DNA of 64,000 bases, taken from positions 186,001 to 250,000 of the forward strand of contig JAHEET010000001.1 of NCBI GenBank assembly GCA_024640565.1, given 5' to 3'. Below, in pieces: positions 36,163 through 43,424 of the stretch. A program made the position numbers and the translations under genes. How positions within the stretch are numbered: position 1 is the first letter of the stretch; each line of letters opens with the position of its first letter. Origin of the DNA: Flavobacteriaceae bacterium. Lineage in GTDB: Bacteria > Bacteroidota > Bacteroidia > Flavobacteriales > Flavobacteriaceae. The notes under the pieces were generated by a model. That model did no database searches. It had not been told where the DNA came from and saw nothing but the letters and a program-made list of their open reading frames with translations.

Positions 36163-36522
36163 ATGAAATATGAAACAAGACGCTGGGTAAAACCTGAAGA
36201 TTTAAATCCATCTGGGACTTTGTTTGGAGGGAGAATGTTAGAATGGATAGACGAAGAAATTGGCATCTATAGTAGTCTGCAGCTAGATACACCAAGAACA
36301 GCGGTAAGGCATCTGGGAGCGATCAATTTTGTAAGCCCTGTAAAATTGGGGGCAATTGTAGAAATTGGCATGGAAGTGCAGCAGTTTGGCAGCACCTCCA
36401 TTACGCTTTCTTGTAGCGTTAGAGATAGCCGTACCCACAAAACAATCCTCACCATAGCACGTATTGTTATGGTGGCATTAGACGCACAAGGGAGGCCTAA
36501 AATTCATGGGAAAAGAAATTGA
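36163..36522 (+). CDS. Acyl-CoA thioesterase, YciA/BFIT-type hotdog
   Basis: 119 residues. GTLFGGRMLEWIDEEIGI (catalytic region with Asp) and the block GAINFVSPVKLGAIVEI are typical of the hexameric acyl-CoA thioesterases (Pfam 4HBT, YciA and cytosolic BFIT group). It hydrolyses acyl-CoA; chain length is not predictable. At this length it has a single hotdog. Last gene of the close run from 33962. Confidence 0.85.
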   Translation: MKYETRRWVKPEDLNPSGTLFGGRMLEWIDEEIGIYSSLQLDTPRTAVRHLGAINFVSPVKLGAIVEIGMEVQQFGSTSITLSCSVRDSRTHKTILTIARIVMVALDAQGRPKIHGKRN

Positions 36523-36603
36523 TTTTTAAAACTGCATAAAATTGTATAAACTTTTGTTAAGCGATATGCCCAGTTTTATTTTCATTAATGAGTATTAATT
36601 TTG

Positions 36604-36611
36604 TAATTTTG
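36604..36611 (+). promoter_or_regulatory. -7 box (TAATTTTG) of the prohibitin-like gene
   Basis: Exact TAnnTTTG match, 24 bases before the ATG at 36636. Confidence 0.45.
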
Positions 36612-36635
36612 AACAAAACATAAAAAACAAATAAA

Positions 36636-37466
36636 ATGACAAAGAATCAAGTAGATCTTAATTTCCCAAAAGGAGGCGTTTTTCTAACCATTGTAGCTGT
36701 GATTGGAATTTTCTTACTCTCAAAATCAACGGTAACAATTGGACCTGGAGAAGGGGGTGTAATTTTTGAAAGTCTTGGAGGCGGTATAGACACAGAGAAA
36801 ACCTATGGTGAAGGCTTTCACATTATGTTGCCATGGAATAAAATGATTGTTCGAAAAGTACGTCAGCAATCAATTTCCGATGAAATGAATGTACTTTCAG
36901 TAAATGGATTGGAAGTAAAAGTAAACGGAACCATTTGGTACGAACCTGAATTTAGTAATTTAGGAAAACTAATTAAAACCAAAGGAGAAGATTATGAGCG
37001 CGAATTGTTGGATCCCGCTATTAATGCCGCGGCAAGAAGTGTAGTTGGACGTTATACACCAGAACAATTGTACTCTAGTAAAAGAGATGTTATAGAACAA
37101 GAAATTTTAGACGAGGTTCAAAAAGTATTGCAAAACCAATTTTTATTGGTTACGCGAGTTTTGGTTGAAGATGTAAAACTACCAGCAACCATTCGTACTG
37201 CTATTGAAACCAAATTAAAACAAGAGCAAGAGTCTTTAGAATATGAATTTCGAATTTCGAAAGCTCAAAAAGAAGCAAAAAGACAAAAAATTGATGCAGA
37301 AGGAAAGGCCATTGCAAACAAGATTTTAAGTGCTTCTTTAACTGATAAAATTTTACAAGAAAAAGGAATTGACGCCACTTTAGAGTTAGCAAAATCCCCA
37401 AATAGTAAGGTAATTGTGATTGGTTCTGGAGAGTCTGGAATGCCCATTATCTTAGGGAATCAATAG
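36636..37466 (+). CDS. Prohibitin/SPFH-family membrane protein
   Basis: 276 residues. One N-terminal membrane helix (about 14-32, FLTIVAVIGIFLLSKSTV), then an SPFH/band 7 domain (about 33-210) with GPGEGGVIFESLGG, EGFHIMLPWNKMI and YTPEQLYSSKRDVIE, and a charged coiled-coil segment KAQKEAKRQKIDAEGKAIA. Sequence type is prohibitin rather than flotillin or HflK/C. Such proteins form ring scaffolds in the inner membrane and interact with FtsH or other proteases; the partner here is unknown. It ends before a strong terminator. Confidence 0.9.
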   Translation: MTKNQVDLNFPKGGVFLTIVAVIGIFLLSKSTVTIGPGEGGVIFESLGGGIDTEKTYGEGFHIMLPWNKMIVRKVRQQSISDEMNVLSVNGLEVKVNGTIWYEPEFSNLGKLIKTKGEDYERELLDPAINAAARSVVGRYTPEQLYSSKRDVIEQEILDEVQKVLQNQFLLVTRVLVEDVKLPATIRTAIETKLKQEQESLEYEFRISKAQKEAKRQKIDAEGKAIANKILSASLTDKILQEKGIDATLELAKSPNSKVIVIGSGESGMPIILGNQ

Positions 37467-37490
37467 TTAAATTCCAATTCAATATGCAAG

Positions 37491-37518
37491 AATCCAGCCT
37501 TAGGCTGGATTTTTTTTA
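37491..37518 (+). terminator. Rho-independent terminator after the prohibitin-like gene
   Basis: A 9-bp perfect stem, AATCCAGCC (37491-37499) with GGCTGGATT (37503-37511), loop TTA, then T-run. Confidence 0.9.
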
Positions 37519-37713
37519 TGCCTACTTTGTGCTTTGCAACCCAGTGCAATTTCTTAAAGATATGTTAAATAAAGAAAAAAAGTGTAACAAATAGCATTCT
37601 ACTCGTCTTACAAGACAAGGAGCACCAATATTATAGAATGAAAGGGAGATATAGCCCTGTTAAGAAGCCATGAAAAATGGTTCTTAGATAAGATTTCGTT
37701 TTCACAAAGAAAC
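37519..37713 (+). other. Gene-free stretch with small hairpins upstream of the sRNA candidate
   Basis: About 195 bases with no ORF of note. It holds a hairpin at 37661-37686 (TAAGAA-G-CCAT with ATGG-TTCTTA, loop GAAAA), a 4-bp AGGG/CCCT hairpin (37643-37658) and a weak GTCT/AGAC hairpin near 37605-37616. These could be part of a longer precursor of the RNA described next, or chance. Confidence 0.35.
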
Positions 37714-37746
37714 TTGAAACTCTCGAAAAAATTGCAAATACATTTG
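37714..37746 (+). promoter_or_regulatory. Promoter of the orphan sRNA candidate
   Basis: A -33-like TTG at 37714-37716 and a -7 box TACATTTG at 37739-37746, spacing 22 bases, a full sigma-ABfr-type match. It faces no ORF; the next element downstream is a strong terminator. Confidence 0.6.
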
Positions 37747-37752
37747 TGTATA

Positions 37753-37845
37753 TTTTAAAAGAAAAACCCGAAAAATCATATAAGGCTAGTTAGTCAATAA
37801 TAGAGTAGGGTTCGGTCAGAAACTAGGTTTCTGACCGTTTTTTTT
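37753..37845 (+). ncRNA. Candidate orphan small RNA (about 93 nt)
   Basis: The interval between the promoter just upstream and the terminator hairpin has no ORF. The 5' part pairs AACCC (37765-37769) with GGGTT (37808-37812), which closes directly against the terminator stem and gives a compact two-stem molecule. The middle contains a TAAGGCTAGTTAGTC-type segment that could be exposed as a seed. It is not 6S, tmRNA, SRP RNA or RNase P by length or by any motif I can see. Transcript ends are inferred from promoter and terminator rules, not shown. Confidence 0.5.
37813..37845 (+). terminator. Strong rho-independent terminator of the orphan sRNA
   Basis: An 11-bp perfect stem, CGGTCAGAAAC (37813-37823) with GTTTCTGACCG (37827-37837), 3-base loop and eight Ts. 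The opposite strand has no A-run before the stem, so it works only on + transcripts; the upstream protein gene already has its own terminator at 37491. Confidence 0.92.
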
Positions 37846-37854
37846 GCAGTATTA

Positions 37855-38661
37855 TTATTGTTTTCTTTCTGGAATGTTATTGCGTTCAATCTTTCCTTTT
37901 TTAAGCGCTTTGTAGTTCTCATAGCAATCCAAGACGGCTTCAATCATTTGCAGGTCAGAAGCTTTTTTAATAAAATACTCCGAATAATTACAATCAGAAA
38001 GCAACTCATTGAGTTCTTGGCTGTCCATTTCTAGATACTCCATCATCACCTCACGGTCAAATTTTCCGGCCAACATTTTCCGCAAATCATCCTGTTTTTT
38101 TAGTTTTTGAAGTTTCTTCAATTGTTTGGGTTTCTTCCCAAAAAGCGAGTATAGAAAATCTACAGGTTGAAACAGGGCGGCCAACGGGGAGGAGAAGTCC
38201 TTCTCTCTAGGCTTGCCCACCTCATAGGTTTGTGGCAGGCCATTGATATGAATTCGTGTAAATTTATCTTTGGGTACTTGTTTGATATCTACTTCTAAAA
38301 CTCCTATAAGTTTGGTAGATTTGATGATGACCTCTCGCACCTCTTCCGGTTTTTCATAAAGTGCGATTACCAATTCATTTCCTTTCAACAGATCGTTTGT
38401 AACTTTTAATTTGATGGATGCAAAGCCCAAATAAGAGACCAAAATGGTATCATTTGCTCGGGTGGGTAGCTCAAAAAAACCTTTGTCATTGGTAATGGTT
38501 CCAACAACGGTATTTAAGTTGAGAATGTGGGCCGCGCTTAAAGAACGTTTGCTGACCCCGTGCACAATTTGCCCCTTTAAAGTACTTACTTTTAGTGAAT
38601 CTGTTTGAGAAAAGCAACTGATTGTAAAAACGAAAAGGAAACCGAAGAGTATTTTTTGCAT
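37855..38661 (-). CDS. Exported carboxypeptidase-regulatory-like domain protein
   Basis: 268 residues from the ATG at 38661, chosen because the signal peptide MQKILFGFLFVFTISCFSQ begins there; the frame is open ten residues further upstream. Residues about 20-105 form a CarboxypepD_reg-like beta-sandwich (LKGQIVHGVSKRSLSAAHI, NDKGFFELP, DTILVSYLGFASIKLKV; short piece ISYLG-like VSYLGF), the fold seen at the N-terminus of TonB receptors, but there is no receptor barrel. The C-terminal part is basic and helical. It is probably an envelope protein; role unknown. Confidence 0.8.
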   Translation of the reverse strand: MQKILFGFLFVFTISCFSQTDSLKVSTLKGQIVHGVSKRSLSAAHILNLNTVVGTITNDKGFFELPTRANDTILVSYLGFASIKLKVTNDLLKGNELVIALYEKPEEVREVIIKSTKLIGVLEVDIKQVPKDKFTRIHINGLPQTYEVGKPREKDFSSPLAALFQPVDFLYSLFGKKPKQLKKLQKLKKQDDLRKMLAGKFDREVMMEYLEMDSQELNELLSDCNYSEYFIKKASDLQMIEAVLDCYENYKALKKGKIERNNIPERKQ

Positions 38662-38691
38662 AGTGACAAATTTAAGAATATTCGGGTACAA

Positions 38692-38954
38692 TTGGATATT
38701 TATTTGTTAAAATGAACGAAAAGGAAATTTTAGCACTGCCAGCAGAAGTGGGTCGTATCCTAAACTGGCGGTTTTGTAGAAATTGTAAAATTTAGAACTG
38801 ATAATCAATGTTTTAAAAAAAAAATACCCGCTTTCTAGTGGGGTATTTGGGTCGTATCCAAAATTAGCGCTTTGAAAAAGGGAATAGCTATTGAAATCGG
38901 CAAGCGTTGTAGGTCAAAAAAATGAGATGGAATTGCGTAGTTGTTGTAAAAAAG
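38692..38954. other. Gene-poor region with a repeated motif and a tiny ORF
   Basis: The motif GGGTCGTATCC occurs at 38750-38760 and 38849-38859, and the next 15 bases are also similar (about 10 of 15). A 27-codon ORF (38712-38795, starting MNEKEILALPAEVG) runs through the first copy. No transposase or inverted ends were found. The second copy is just outside the tRNA terminator. It may be a remnant of an insertion or a duplicated regulatory site. Confidence 0.4.
38815..38848 (-). terminator. Terminator of the tRNA transcript (minus strand)
   Basis: Stem AAATACCC (38822-38829) with GGGTATTT (38841-38848), 11-base loop, and an A-run on the + strand (38815-38824) that is a T-run for minus-strand transcripts. 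It follows tRNA-Lys and tRNA-Leu, which are both on the minus strand. Confidence 0.75.
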
Positions 38955-39038
38955 TGCGCACGAGAAGATTCGAACTTCCACGTTCTTGCGAACACAGCCC
39001 CCTCAAGGCTGCGCGTCTACCAATTTCGCCACGTGCGC
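38955..39038 (-). tRNA. tRNA-Leu (anticodon GAG)
   Basis: 84 bases. The acceptor stem GCGCACG pairs perfectly with CGTGCGC; D arm, anticodon loop TTGAGGG with GAG (reads CTC, and CTT by wobble), long class II variable arm (GTTC-GCAA-GAAC) and GTTCGAATC T-loop. CCA is not encoded (discriminator A, then CTT). Confidence 0.96.
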
Positions 39039-39082
39039 TTTTATAAAAGTAAAAAAGTCAAGCATTAAGCTTCACTTTTTCT

Positions 39083-39158
39083 TGGTGACCGGGCTGGGGC
39101 TCGAACCCAGGACCCTCTCCTTAAAAGGGAGATGCTCTACCAACTGAGCTACCAGGTC
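39083..39158 (-). tRNA. tRNA-Lys (anticodon TTT)
   Basis: 76 bases including an encoded CCA (39083-39085). The anticodon stem TCTCC/GGAGA encloses loop CTTTTAA with TTT. The T arm CTGGG/CCCAG is perfect. The acceptor stem GACCTGG with CCCGGTC has one mismatch, U5 opposite C68. It lies 44 bases upstream of tRNA-Leu in the same transcript direction. Confidence 0.95.
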
Positions 39159-39257
39159 GATACTCAATTTAATCGACTGCAAATATAATATCATTCTTAA
39201 AAATTAACCCTATAAAATTGTCTTTTTTTTATCGATATTTGCAGAAACTCCCAAAGA

Positions 39258-39776
39258 ATGAAAATCGTTTTATTAGGTTATATGGCTTCAGGCAAATCGA
39301 CCATTGGAATGCTTCTTTCCAAAGCACTTTCGATGCCTTTTATCGATTTAGACGCCTACATAGAATCCAAAGAAAAAAGTAGTATTAAAGCTATTTTTAA
39401 TACCAAGGGAGAAATATACTTTCGAAAAATAGAACATGCCCATCTTTGCGATCTCCTAGATTCTGAAAAAGATTTTGTCCTTTCTTTAGGCGGCGGAACC
39501 CCTTGTTATGCAAACAATATGGACGCTATTGTAAAAGCCCAGCAAACCACTTCATTTTATTTGCAAGCAAGTGTTTCTCTGTTGGAAGAAAGATTGCTAA
39601 AAGGACGTGAAAATAGGCCTTTGGTCAAAGAAATAGGGGATGAGAAGTTGGGAGAATACGTGGCAAAACACCTATTTGAAAGACGTTTCTTTTACGAACA
39701 AGCCCTTCATAAAATTGGAATAGATCAAAAAGAACCCGCTGAAATTGTAGCGGCCATTCAAACAAGGTTACTTTAA
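39258..39776 (+). CDS. aroK: Shikimate kinase
   Basis: 172-residue P-loop kinase of aromatic amino-acid synthesis (shikimate to shikimate-3-phosphate). Walker A GYMASGKSTIG (about 7-17), PFIDLDAYIE with the substrate-binding Asp, YFRKIEHAHL with the Arg, SLGGGTPC with the glycine triplet, and RENRPLV with the lid Arg. Length is normal. It ends in a 9-base overlap with the convergent phosphoribosyltransferase gene. Confidence 0.95.
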   Translation: MKIVLLGYMASGKSTIGMLLSKALSMPFIDLDAYIESKEKSSIKAIFNTKGEIYFRKIEHAHLCDLLDSEKDFVLSLGGGTPCYANNMDAIVKAQQTTSFYLQASVSLLEERLLKGRENRPLVKEIGDEKLGEYVAKHLFERRFFYEQALHKIGIDQKEPAEIVAAIQTRLL

Positions 39777-40280
39777 ATAAGCAATGGTTTCATTCTTATC
39801 AAACGCTACCACCACATGTTCGTTGATCGAAGTTGACAAAGAAATTCCTTTGAAATCTGCTTTTACAGGGTATTTTTTATGATTTCGATTCACCAAAACC
39901 GCAGTTTTAAATCTTTTTAAAGGAACGTTTAAAAAATGCTTGACAGCATAGATTAACGTAGCTCCAGAATTGAGCACATCGTCTACCAAAACTATCGATT
40001 TGTACTTGTAATCTTTTTCATCCAAAGTCGTATGAATGGGTGCCAATGGGTTCTTCTTGTCGATCACAACCTCACAGAGTGTTGTTTTAATGTCTGAGAT
40101 GCTGTTAAGATCTACCACCAATTTTTTTGCCAAAAGCAAACCATTGCCTACAATTCCAGCAATTACCACCTCTTTCTCGTTGGAATTACTCTCTAAAATT
40201 TGATAAGCAATTCTTCGAATCTTTTGTGTCACCGCTAAAGTGTCTAAAATAATGTTTTTTGTATCAGTCATCTTGGGCAT
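39768..40280 (-). CDS. Phosphoribosyltransferase family protein
   Basis: 170-residue type I PRTase. The PRPP-binding motif is IVLVDDVLNSGATL (about 93-106), with the paired Asp residues, and VIAGIVGNGLLLAKKL is the pyrophosphate-loop region. It resembles PyrR-like or orphan PRTases more than a known salvage enzyme; the base substrate is not predictable. It overlaps the end of the Hsp15 gene by 17 bases, so it is translated from the same minus-strand transcript. Confidence 0.87.
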   Translation of the reverse strand: MPKMTDTKNIILDTLAVTQKIRRIAYQILESNSNEKEVVIAGIVGNGLLLAKKLVVDLNSISDIKTTLCEVVIDKKNPLAPIHTTLDEKDYKYKSIVLVDDVLNSGATLIYAVKHFLNVPLKRFKTAVLVNRNHKKYPVKADFKGISLSTSINEHVVVAFDKNETIAYLK

Positions 40281-40653
40281 CTATATCATCAATATCTATA
40301 TAATCTTCTAGGTCGCGACGGTCTTTTTTGGTAGGGCGTCCCATTCCTTGTTTTCGGTAATGATCCTTGGCAAATTTAAGCAATTCCATTTTCTCAAAAG
40401 CCGCTTTTGGAGTCACATCTTTGCGATACAAATCTACAATTTTTGCGCCAACACGGCTTTCAGGCAAATCTAAAACTTTAAATTGATAATTGATTTGATT
40501 TTTTCGCACCAAAAGAAGCTCGTTTCCAAAGACTTCTTTGGACGGTTTTACAGGGCTATCATTCATCTTTACATGGCCTTTTTTACAGGCTACTGTAGCG
40601 ATATTTCGAGTTTTATAAACCCGAATGCACCAGAGATATTTGTCAATTCGCAT
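40264..40653 (-). CDS. hslR: S4-domain RNA-binding protein, Hsp15-type
   Basis: 129 residues. The N-terminus MRIDKYLWCIRVYKTR and CKKGHVKMND is an S4 domain; a basic middle and a C-terminal acidic tail (DIDDIDAQDD) complete the HslR/Hsp15 pattern. Hsp15 binds free 50S subunits that carry nascent chains and helps rescue them. It heads the two-gene unit with the PRTase. Its promoter region overlaps that of the divergent FKBP lipoprotein gene. Confidence 0.9.
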   Translation of the reverse strand: MRIDKYLWCIRVYKTRNIATVACKKGHVKMNDSPVKPSKEVFGNELLLVRKNQINYQFKVLDLPESRVGAKIVDLYRKDVTPKAAFEKMELLKFAKDHYRKQGMGRPTKKDRRDLEDYIDIDDIDAQDD

Positions 40654-40670
40654 AAAAAATGTTAAAAAAG

Positions 40671-40678
40671 TACTTTTG
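40671..40678 (+). promoter_or_regulatory. -7 box (TACTTTTG) of the FKBP lipoprotein gene
   Basis: Exact TAnnTTTG match, 55 bases before the ATG at 40734. A TTG lies 28 bases upstream. A minus-strand -7 box for hslR lies 8 bases away at 40687-40694, so the two divergent promoters overlap. Confidence 0.45.
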
Positions 40679-40686
40679 CCTTTTTA

Positions 40687-40694
40687 CAAAGGTA
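40687..40694 (-). promoter_or_regulatory. -7 box (TACCTTTG on the minus strand) of hslR
   Basis: CAAAGGTA on the + strand, exact TAnnTTTG on the minus strand, 33 bases upstream of the hslR start. Confidence 0.4.
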
Positions 40695-40733
40695 TTAAAT
40701 TGCTAAATTGCGACACCAAATTAAGACGAATAA

Positions 40734-41624
40734 ATGAATAAATTAAAAAATATTTTTGCACTTTGTATCCTCAGTGTTTTTGCATTTGCTTGTAGCGATT
40801 CCAATACAACTCCTACGATTGAAGCATTTGACCACGAAGCACAAGCACTCATTGACAAAGACTCATTATCGACTTTCTTTACAAAACATTACTATGACAC
40901 TGCGGTCGATTCTGTAAAAAGCCTCGTGCCAGGTGCCACTCCGCTTTCGGAAGATGCAAATCTGAAGATCATGAATGTCACTGAAAATGAAATTGATTAT
41001 GACTTGTATTACTATGTGGCCTCAGCGCAAGACATTGGGACCCCCATCATAGACAAAGGCTTTCCAACCCCTGTAGATTCTGTTTTTGTAAAGTATGAAG
41101 GCTTTCGAATTTACGGTACCGATAGTATTACACCAAGATTTGAAATCAGAGAAATTCCTATTTGGTTTACCCTCAACGCAGTCATTCGAGGCTGGTCTTA
41201 TGGTTTTACCAATTTCAAAAATGGCGACAATGTAACAGACAATGGACCCATTACCTTTGAAAACGGAGGAAAAGGTATTTTATTCATTCCTTCTGGTTTG
41301 GCCTACAGGAATTCTGGAACTACCGGTTCTATTCGTTCCAATGAAAATTTAATCTTTTACATCCGTTTGTATGATTTTGTAAAAGATACAGACCATGATA
41401 ATGACGGAATTCCTTCTTGGTTAGAAGATCCTGACGGAGATGGTGACCCAAGAAATGATGATACCAATGGCGACTTTTTTGTCAATTACCTCGATGCCGA
41501 TGATGATGGAGATGGTGTATTAACCAAAGATGAAGATGCCAATGGTGATGGAAATCCTGCAAATGATTTTAGTGATCCAAACAATCCAACATTGGCCGAT
41601 TACCTCAATCCAGACATCAACTAA
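40734..41624 (+). CDS. FKBP-type peptidyl-prolyl isomerase lipoprotein with calcium-binding tail
   Basis: 296 residues. Lipoprotein signal peptide with lipobox FAFAC (Cys near 20). The middle (about 90-225) resembles an FKBP domain: VKYEGFRIYG, then FIPSGLAYRN and LIFYIRLYDFV, the usual end of the FKBP fold, though several active-site aromatics are not obvious. Residues about 228-296 are TSP3-like acidic repeats (DTDHDNDGIPSWLEDPDGDG; short pieces DHDNDGIPS, DADDDGDGV, DANGDGNP) that bind calcium. It likely folds or stabilises envelope proteins. A terminator follows. Confidence 0.82.
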   Translation: MNKLKNIFALCILSVFAFACSDSNTTPTIEAFDHEAQALIDKDSLSTFFTKHYYDTAVDSVKSLVPGATPLSEDANLKIMNVTENEIDYDLYYYVASAQDIGTPIIDKGFPTPVDSVFVKYEGFRIYGTDSITPRFEIREIPIWFTLNAVIRGWSYGFTNFKNGDNVTDNGPITFENGGKGILFIPSGLAYRNSGTTGSIRSNENLIFYIRLYDFVKDTDHDNDGIPSWLEDPDGDGDPRNDDTNGDFFVNYLDADDDGDGVLTKDEDANGDGNPANDFSDPNNPTLADYLNPDIN

Positions 41625-41647
41625 CAAAATATATATTTTTACCCCAC

Positions 41648-41682
41648 AAAAAAAGCGCTTGAAAATTTCAAGCGCTTTTTTT
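41648..41682. terminator. Rho-independent bidirectional terminator
   Basis: Near-perfect stem AAAAAAGCGCTTGAAA with TTTCAAGCGCTTTTTT around the base pair AT, usable by the FKBP gene on + and by the outer-membrane gene on -. Confidence 0.85.
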
Positions 41683-41700
41683 GTGACAGAAAGCATCTTT

Positions 41701-42315
41701 TTAGAATCGATAGGACAATCCTACAAGTACTTGATTTACACGAGTGTCAAATTCTATACTCGTTGCATCATCCAAAAAACTAGATTCGATATCGTTGAAA
41801 CCTCTCTCCAAACGCACATCAATTCCCAATTTGCCCAATTCAATTCCGGCACCTATTTGGAGCCCAACTGTAAAACCGTCTCCGGTAACCTCTGGAATAT
41901 CATTCACGTCAAAACCTTGGGTTAAGACATATTGAAAACTAGGGCCAATAAATACATTTCCAACGCCTAAAAACTTTTTACCAAACAATACAGGAATATC
42001 AATTTTTTGAAAACTAAAATCTGTTTGTAGCGCATCTGCTCCAATTCTTGCTGGAGAATAGGTAATACTGCTCTCTAAATTGGTATAAATCAGTTCGGGT
42101 CTGATGTAAAGTCCCAATACTGGAATCTTTGCACGTACCCAAATCCCTGCGTGGTATCCAGTTTTGCCTTCTGCACCTTTAAAAACATTTTCGGTAACCG
42201 CAATAATGGCCTCCGAATTGTAATTGACTCCTCCTTTGATTCCAAAATGGAGTTGTGCATTGGTGGTTTGACCAAAAGCAAATGCCAAACAAAGACTTAA
42301 AATTAATTTTTTCAT
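41701..42315 (-). CDS. Outer-membrane beta-barrel protein (PorT-like)
   Basis: 204 residues with a signal peptide ending NAQ (about 1-20), then LHFGIKGGVNYNS and alternating hydrophobic strands, ending VGLSYRF with the terminal aromatic of an outer-membrane protein. This is the outer_membrane_beta-barrel/PorT group common in Bacteroidota; the specific function is unknown and it need not be PorT of T9SS. It is separated by 4 bases from the transketolase gene upstream. Confidence 0.8.
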   Translation of the reverse strand: MKKLILSLCLAFAFGQTTNAQLHFGIKGGVNYNSEAIIAVTENVFKGAEGKTGYHAGIWVRAKIPVLGLYIRPELIYTNLESSITYSPARIGADALQTDFSFQKIDIPVLFGKKFLGVGNVFIGPSFQYVLTQGFDVNDIPEVTGDGFTVGLQIGAGIELGKLGIDVRLERGFNDIESSFLDDATSIEFDTRVNQVLVGLSYRF

Positions 42316-42319
42316 CGTG

Positions 42320-43276
42320 TTATTTTTTTCTTGAAATTACTTTTTTAACGGCGGCTACTATTGCTTCCGCATCCAGTCCGTATTTTTTCATTAATTGTTC
42401 GGGTGTTCCAGATTCACCAAAAGTATCATCGGTAGCGATAAATTCTTGTGGAGTAGGGTTGTTAAGTGCTAATGTTCGTGCAACACTTTCTCCCAAACCA
42501 CCAAGTTTATTATGTTCTTCTGCAGTTACAATACATCCTGTTTTGGCAACAGACTTTAAAATAATCGCTTCATCCAACGGTTTGATAGTGTGAATATTGA
42601 TTACTTCAACAGAAATTCCCGCTGCCTCTAATGCTTCAGCCGCTTGCAAGGATTCCCAAACCAAGTGTCCTGTTGCTACAATAGTAACGTCTGTTCCTTC
42701 ATTCATTAGAATTCCTTTCCCTACCACAAACTTTTCATCTGCTGGCATAAAAACAGGTACCTTAGGTCTTCCAAAACGTAAATATACCGGTCCATCATGA
42801 TCTGCAATGGCAATGGTTGCTGCTTTGGTTTGATTGTAATCACAAGTGTTGATAACCGTCATACCTGGCAACATTTTCATCAACCCAATATCTTCTAAAA
42901 TTTGATGCGTTGCTCCGTCTTCCCCTAATGTGAGTCCCGCATGAGAGGCACAAATTTTTACATTTTTGTCAGAGTAAGCAACAGACTGACGGATTTGATC
43001 ATACACACGACCCGTCGTGAAATTTGCAAAAGTTCCTGTAAAGGGTATTTTACCTCCAATGGTTAACCCTGCTGCAATTCCAATCATATTTGCTTCTGCA
43101 ATCCCAATCTGAAAAAATCTTTCTGGATTTTCTTTGATAAACTGGTCCATTTTTAAAGAACCAATTAAATCGGCACAGAGGGCAACTACCTTCGGGTTTG
43201 TTCTACCCAATTCTGTTAAACCGTCTCCAAAACCAGATCTCGTATCTTTTTTTTCTGTGTAGGTGTATTTTTTCAT
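42320..43276 (-). CDS. Transketolase C-terminal subunit
   Basis: 318 residues covering the pyrimidine-binding and C-terminal domains of thiamine-dependent transketolases (SGFGDGLTELG, GIAEANMIGIAAGL with the catalytic Glu, HAGLTLGEDGATHQ, VYLRFGRP). Residues about 190-318 form the transketolase C domain. The PP-binding N-terminal subunit is normally next to it, but no gene for it lies within the 148 bases upstream, where the next gene is maf. It is an orphan half-enzyme in this window. Confidence 0.9.
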   Translation of the reverse strand: MKKYTYTEKKDTRSGFGDGLTELGRTNPKVVALCADLIGSLKMDQFIKENPERFFQIGIAEANMIGIAAGLTIGGKIPFTGTFANFTTGRVYDQIRQSVAYSDKNVKICASHAGLTLGEDGATHQILEDIGLMKMLPGMTVINTCDYNQTKAATIAIADHDGPVYLRFGRPKVPVFMPADEKFVVGKGILMNEGTDVTIVATGHLVWESLQAAEALEAAGISVEVINIHTIKPLDEAIILKSVAKTGCIVTAEEHNKLGGLGESVARTLALNNPTPQEFIATDDTFGESGTPEQLMKKYGLDAEAIVAAVKKVISRKK

Positions 43277-43424
43277 TCCAAGTATGTGTTGTTAAATTTT
43301 GCGTAAAAATAAACTTTTATTTCACTTTATTGATAAGAAAAGACAGAATCCAATCAAGACTTTCACACATTCTGTTGAAAAGTCTAAGAGAAATTTTATA
43401 AAGATTAAAAAAGATGGATACAAC

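Noticed and set aside
37519-37845. 6S RNA, tmRNA or RNase P RNA in the gene-free region
   Set aside because: No tmRNA GGGGCTGTAATGG-like start, no RNase P GAGGAAAGTCC-like core, and the bounded transcript is too short for 6S.
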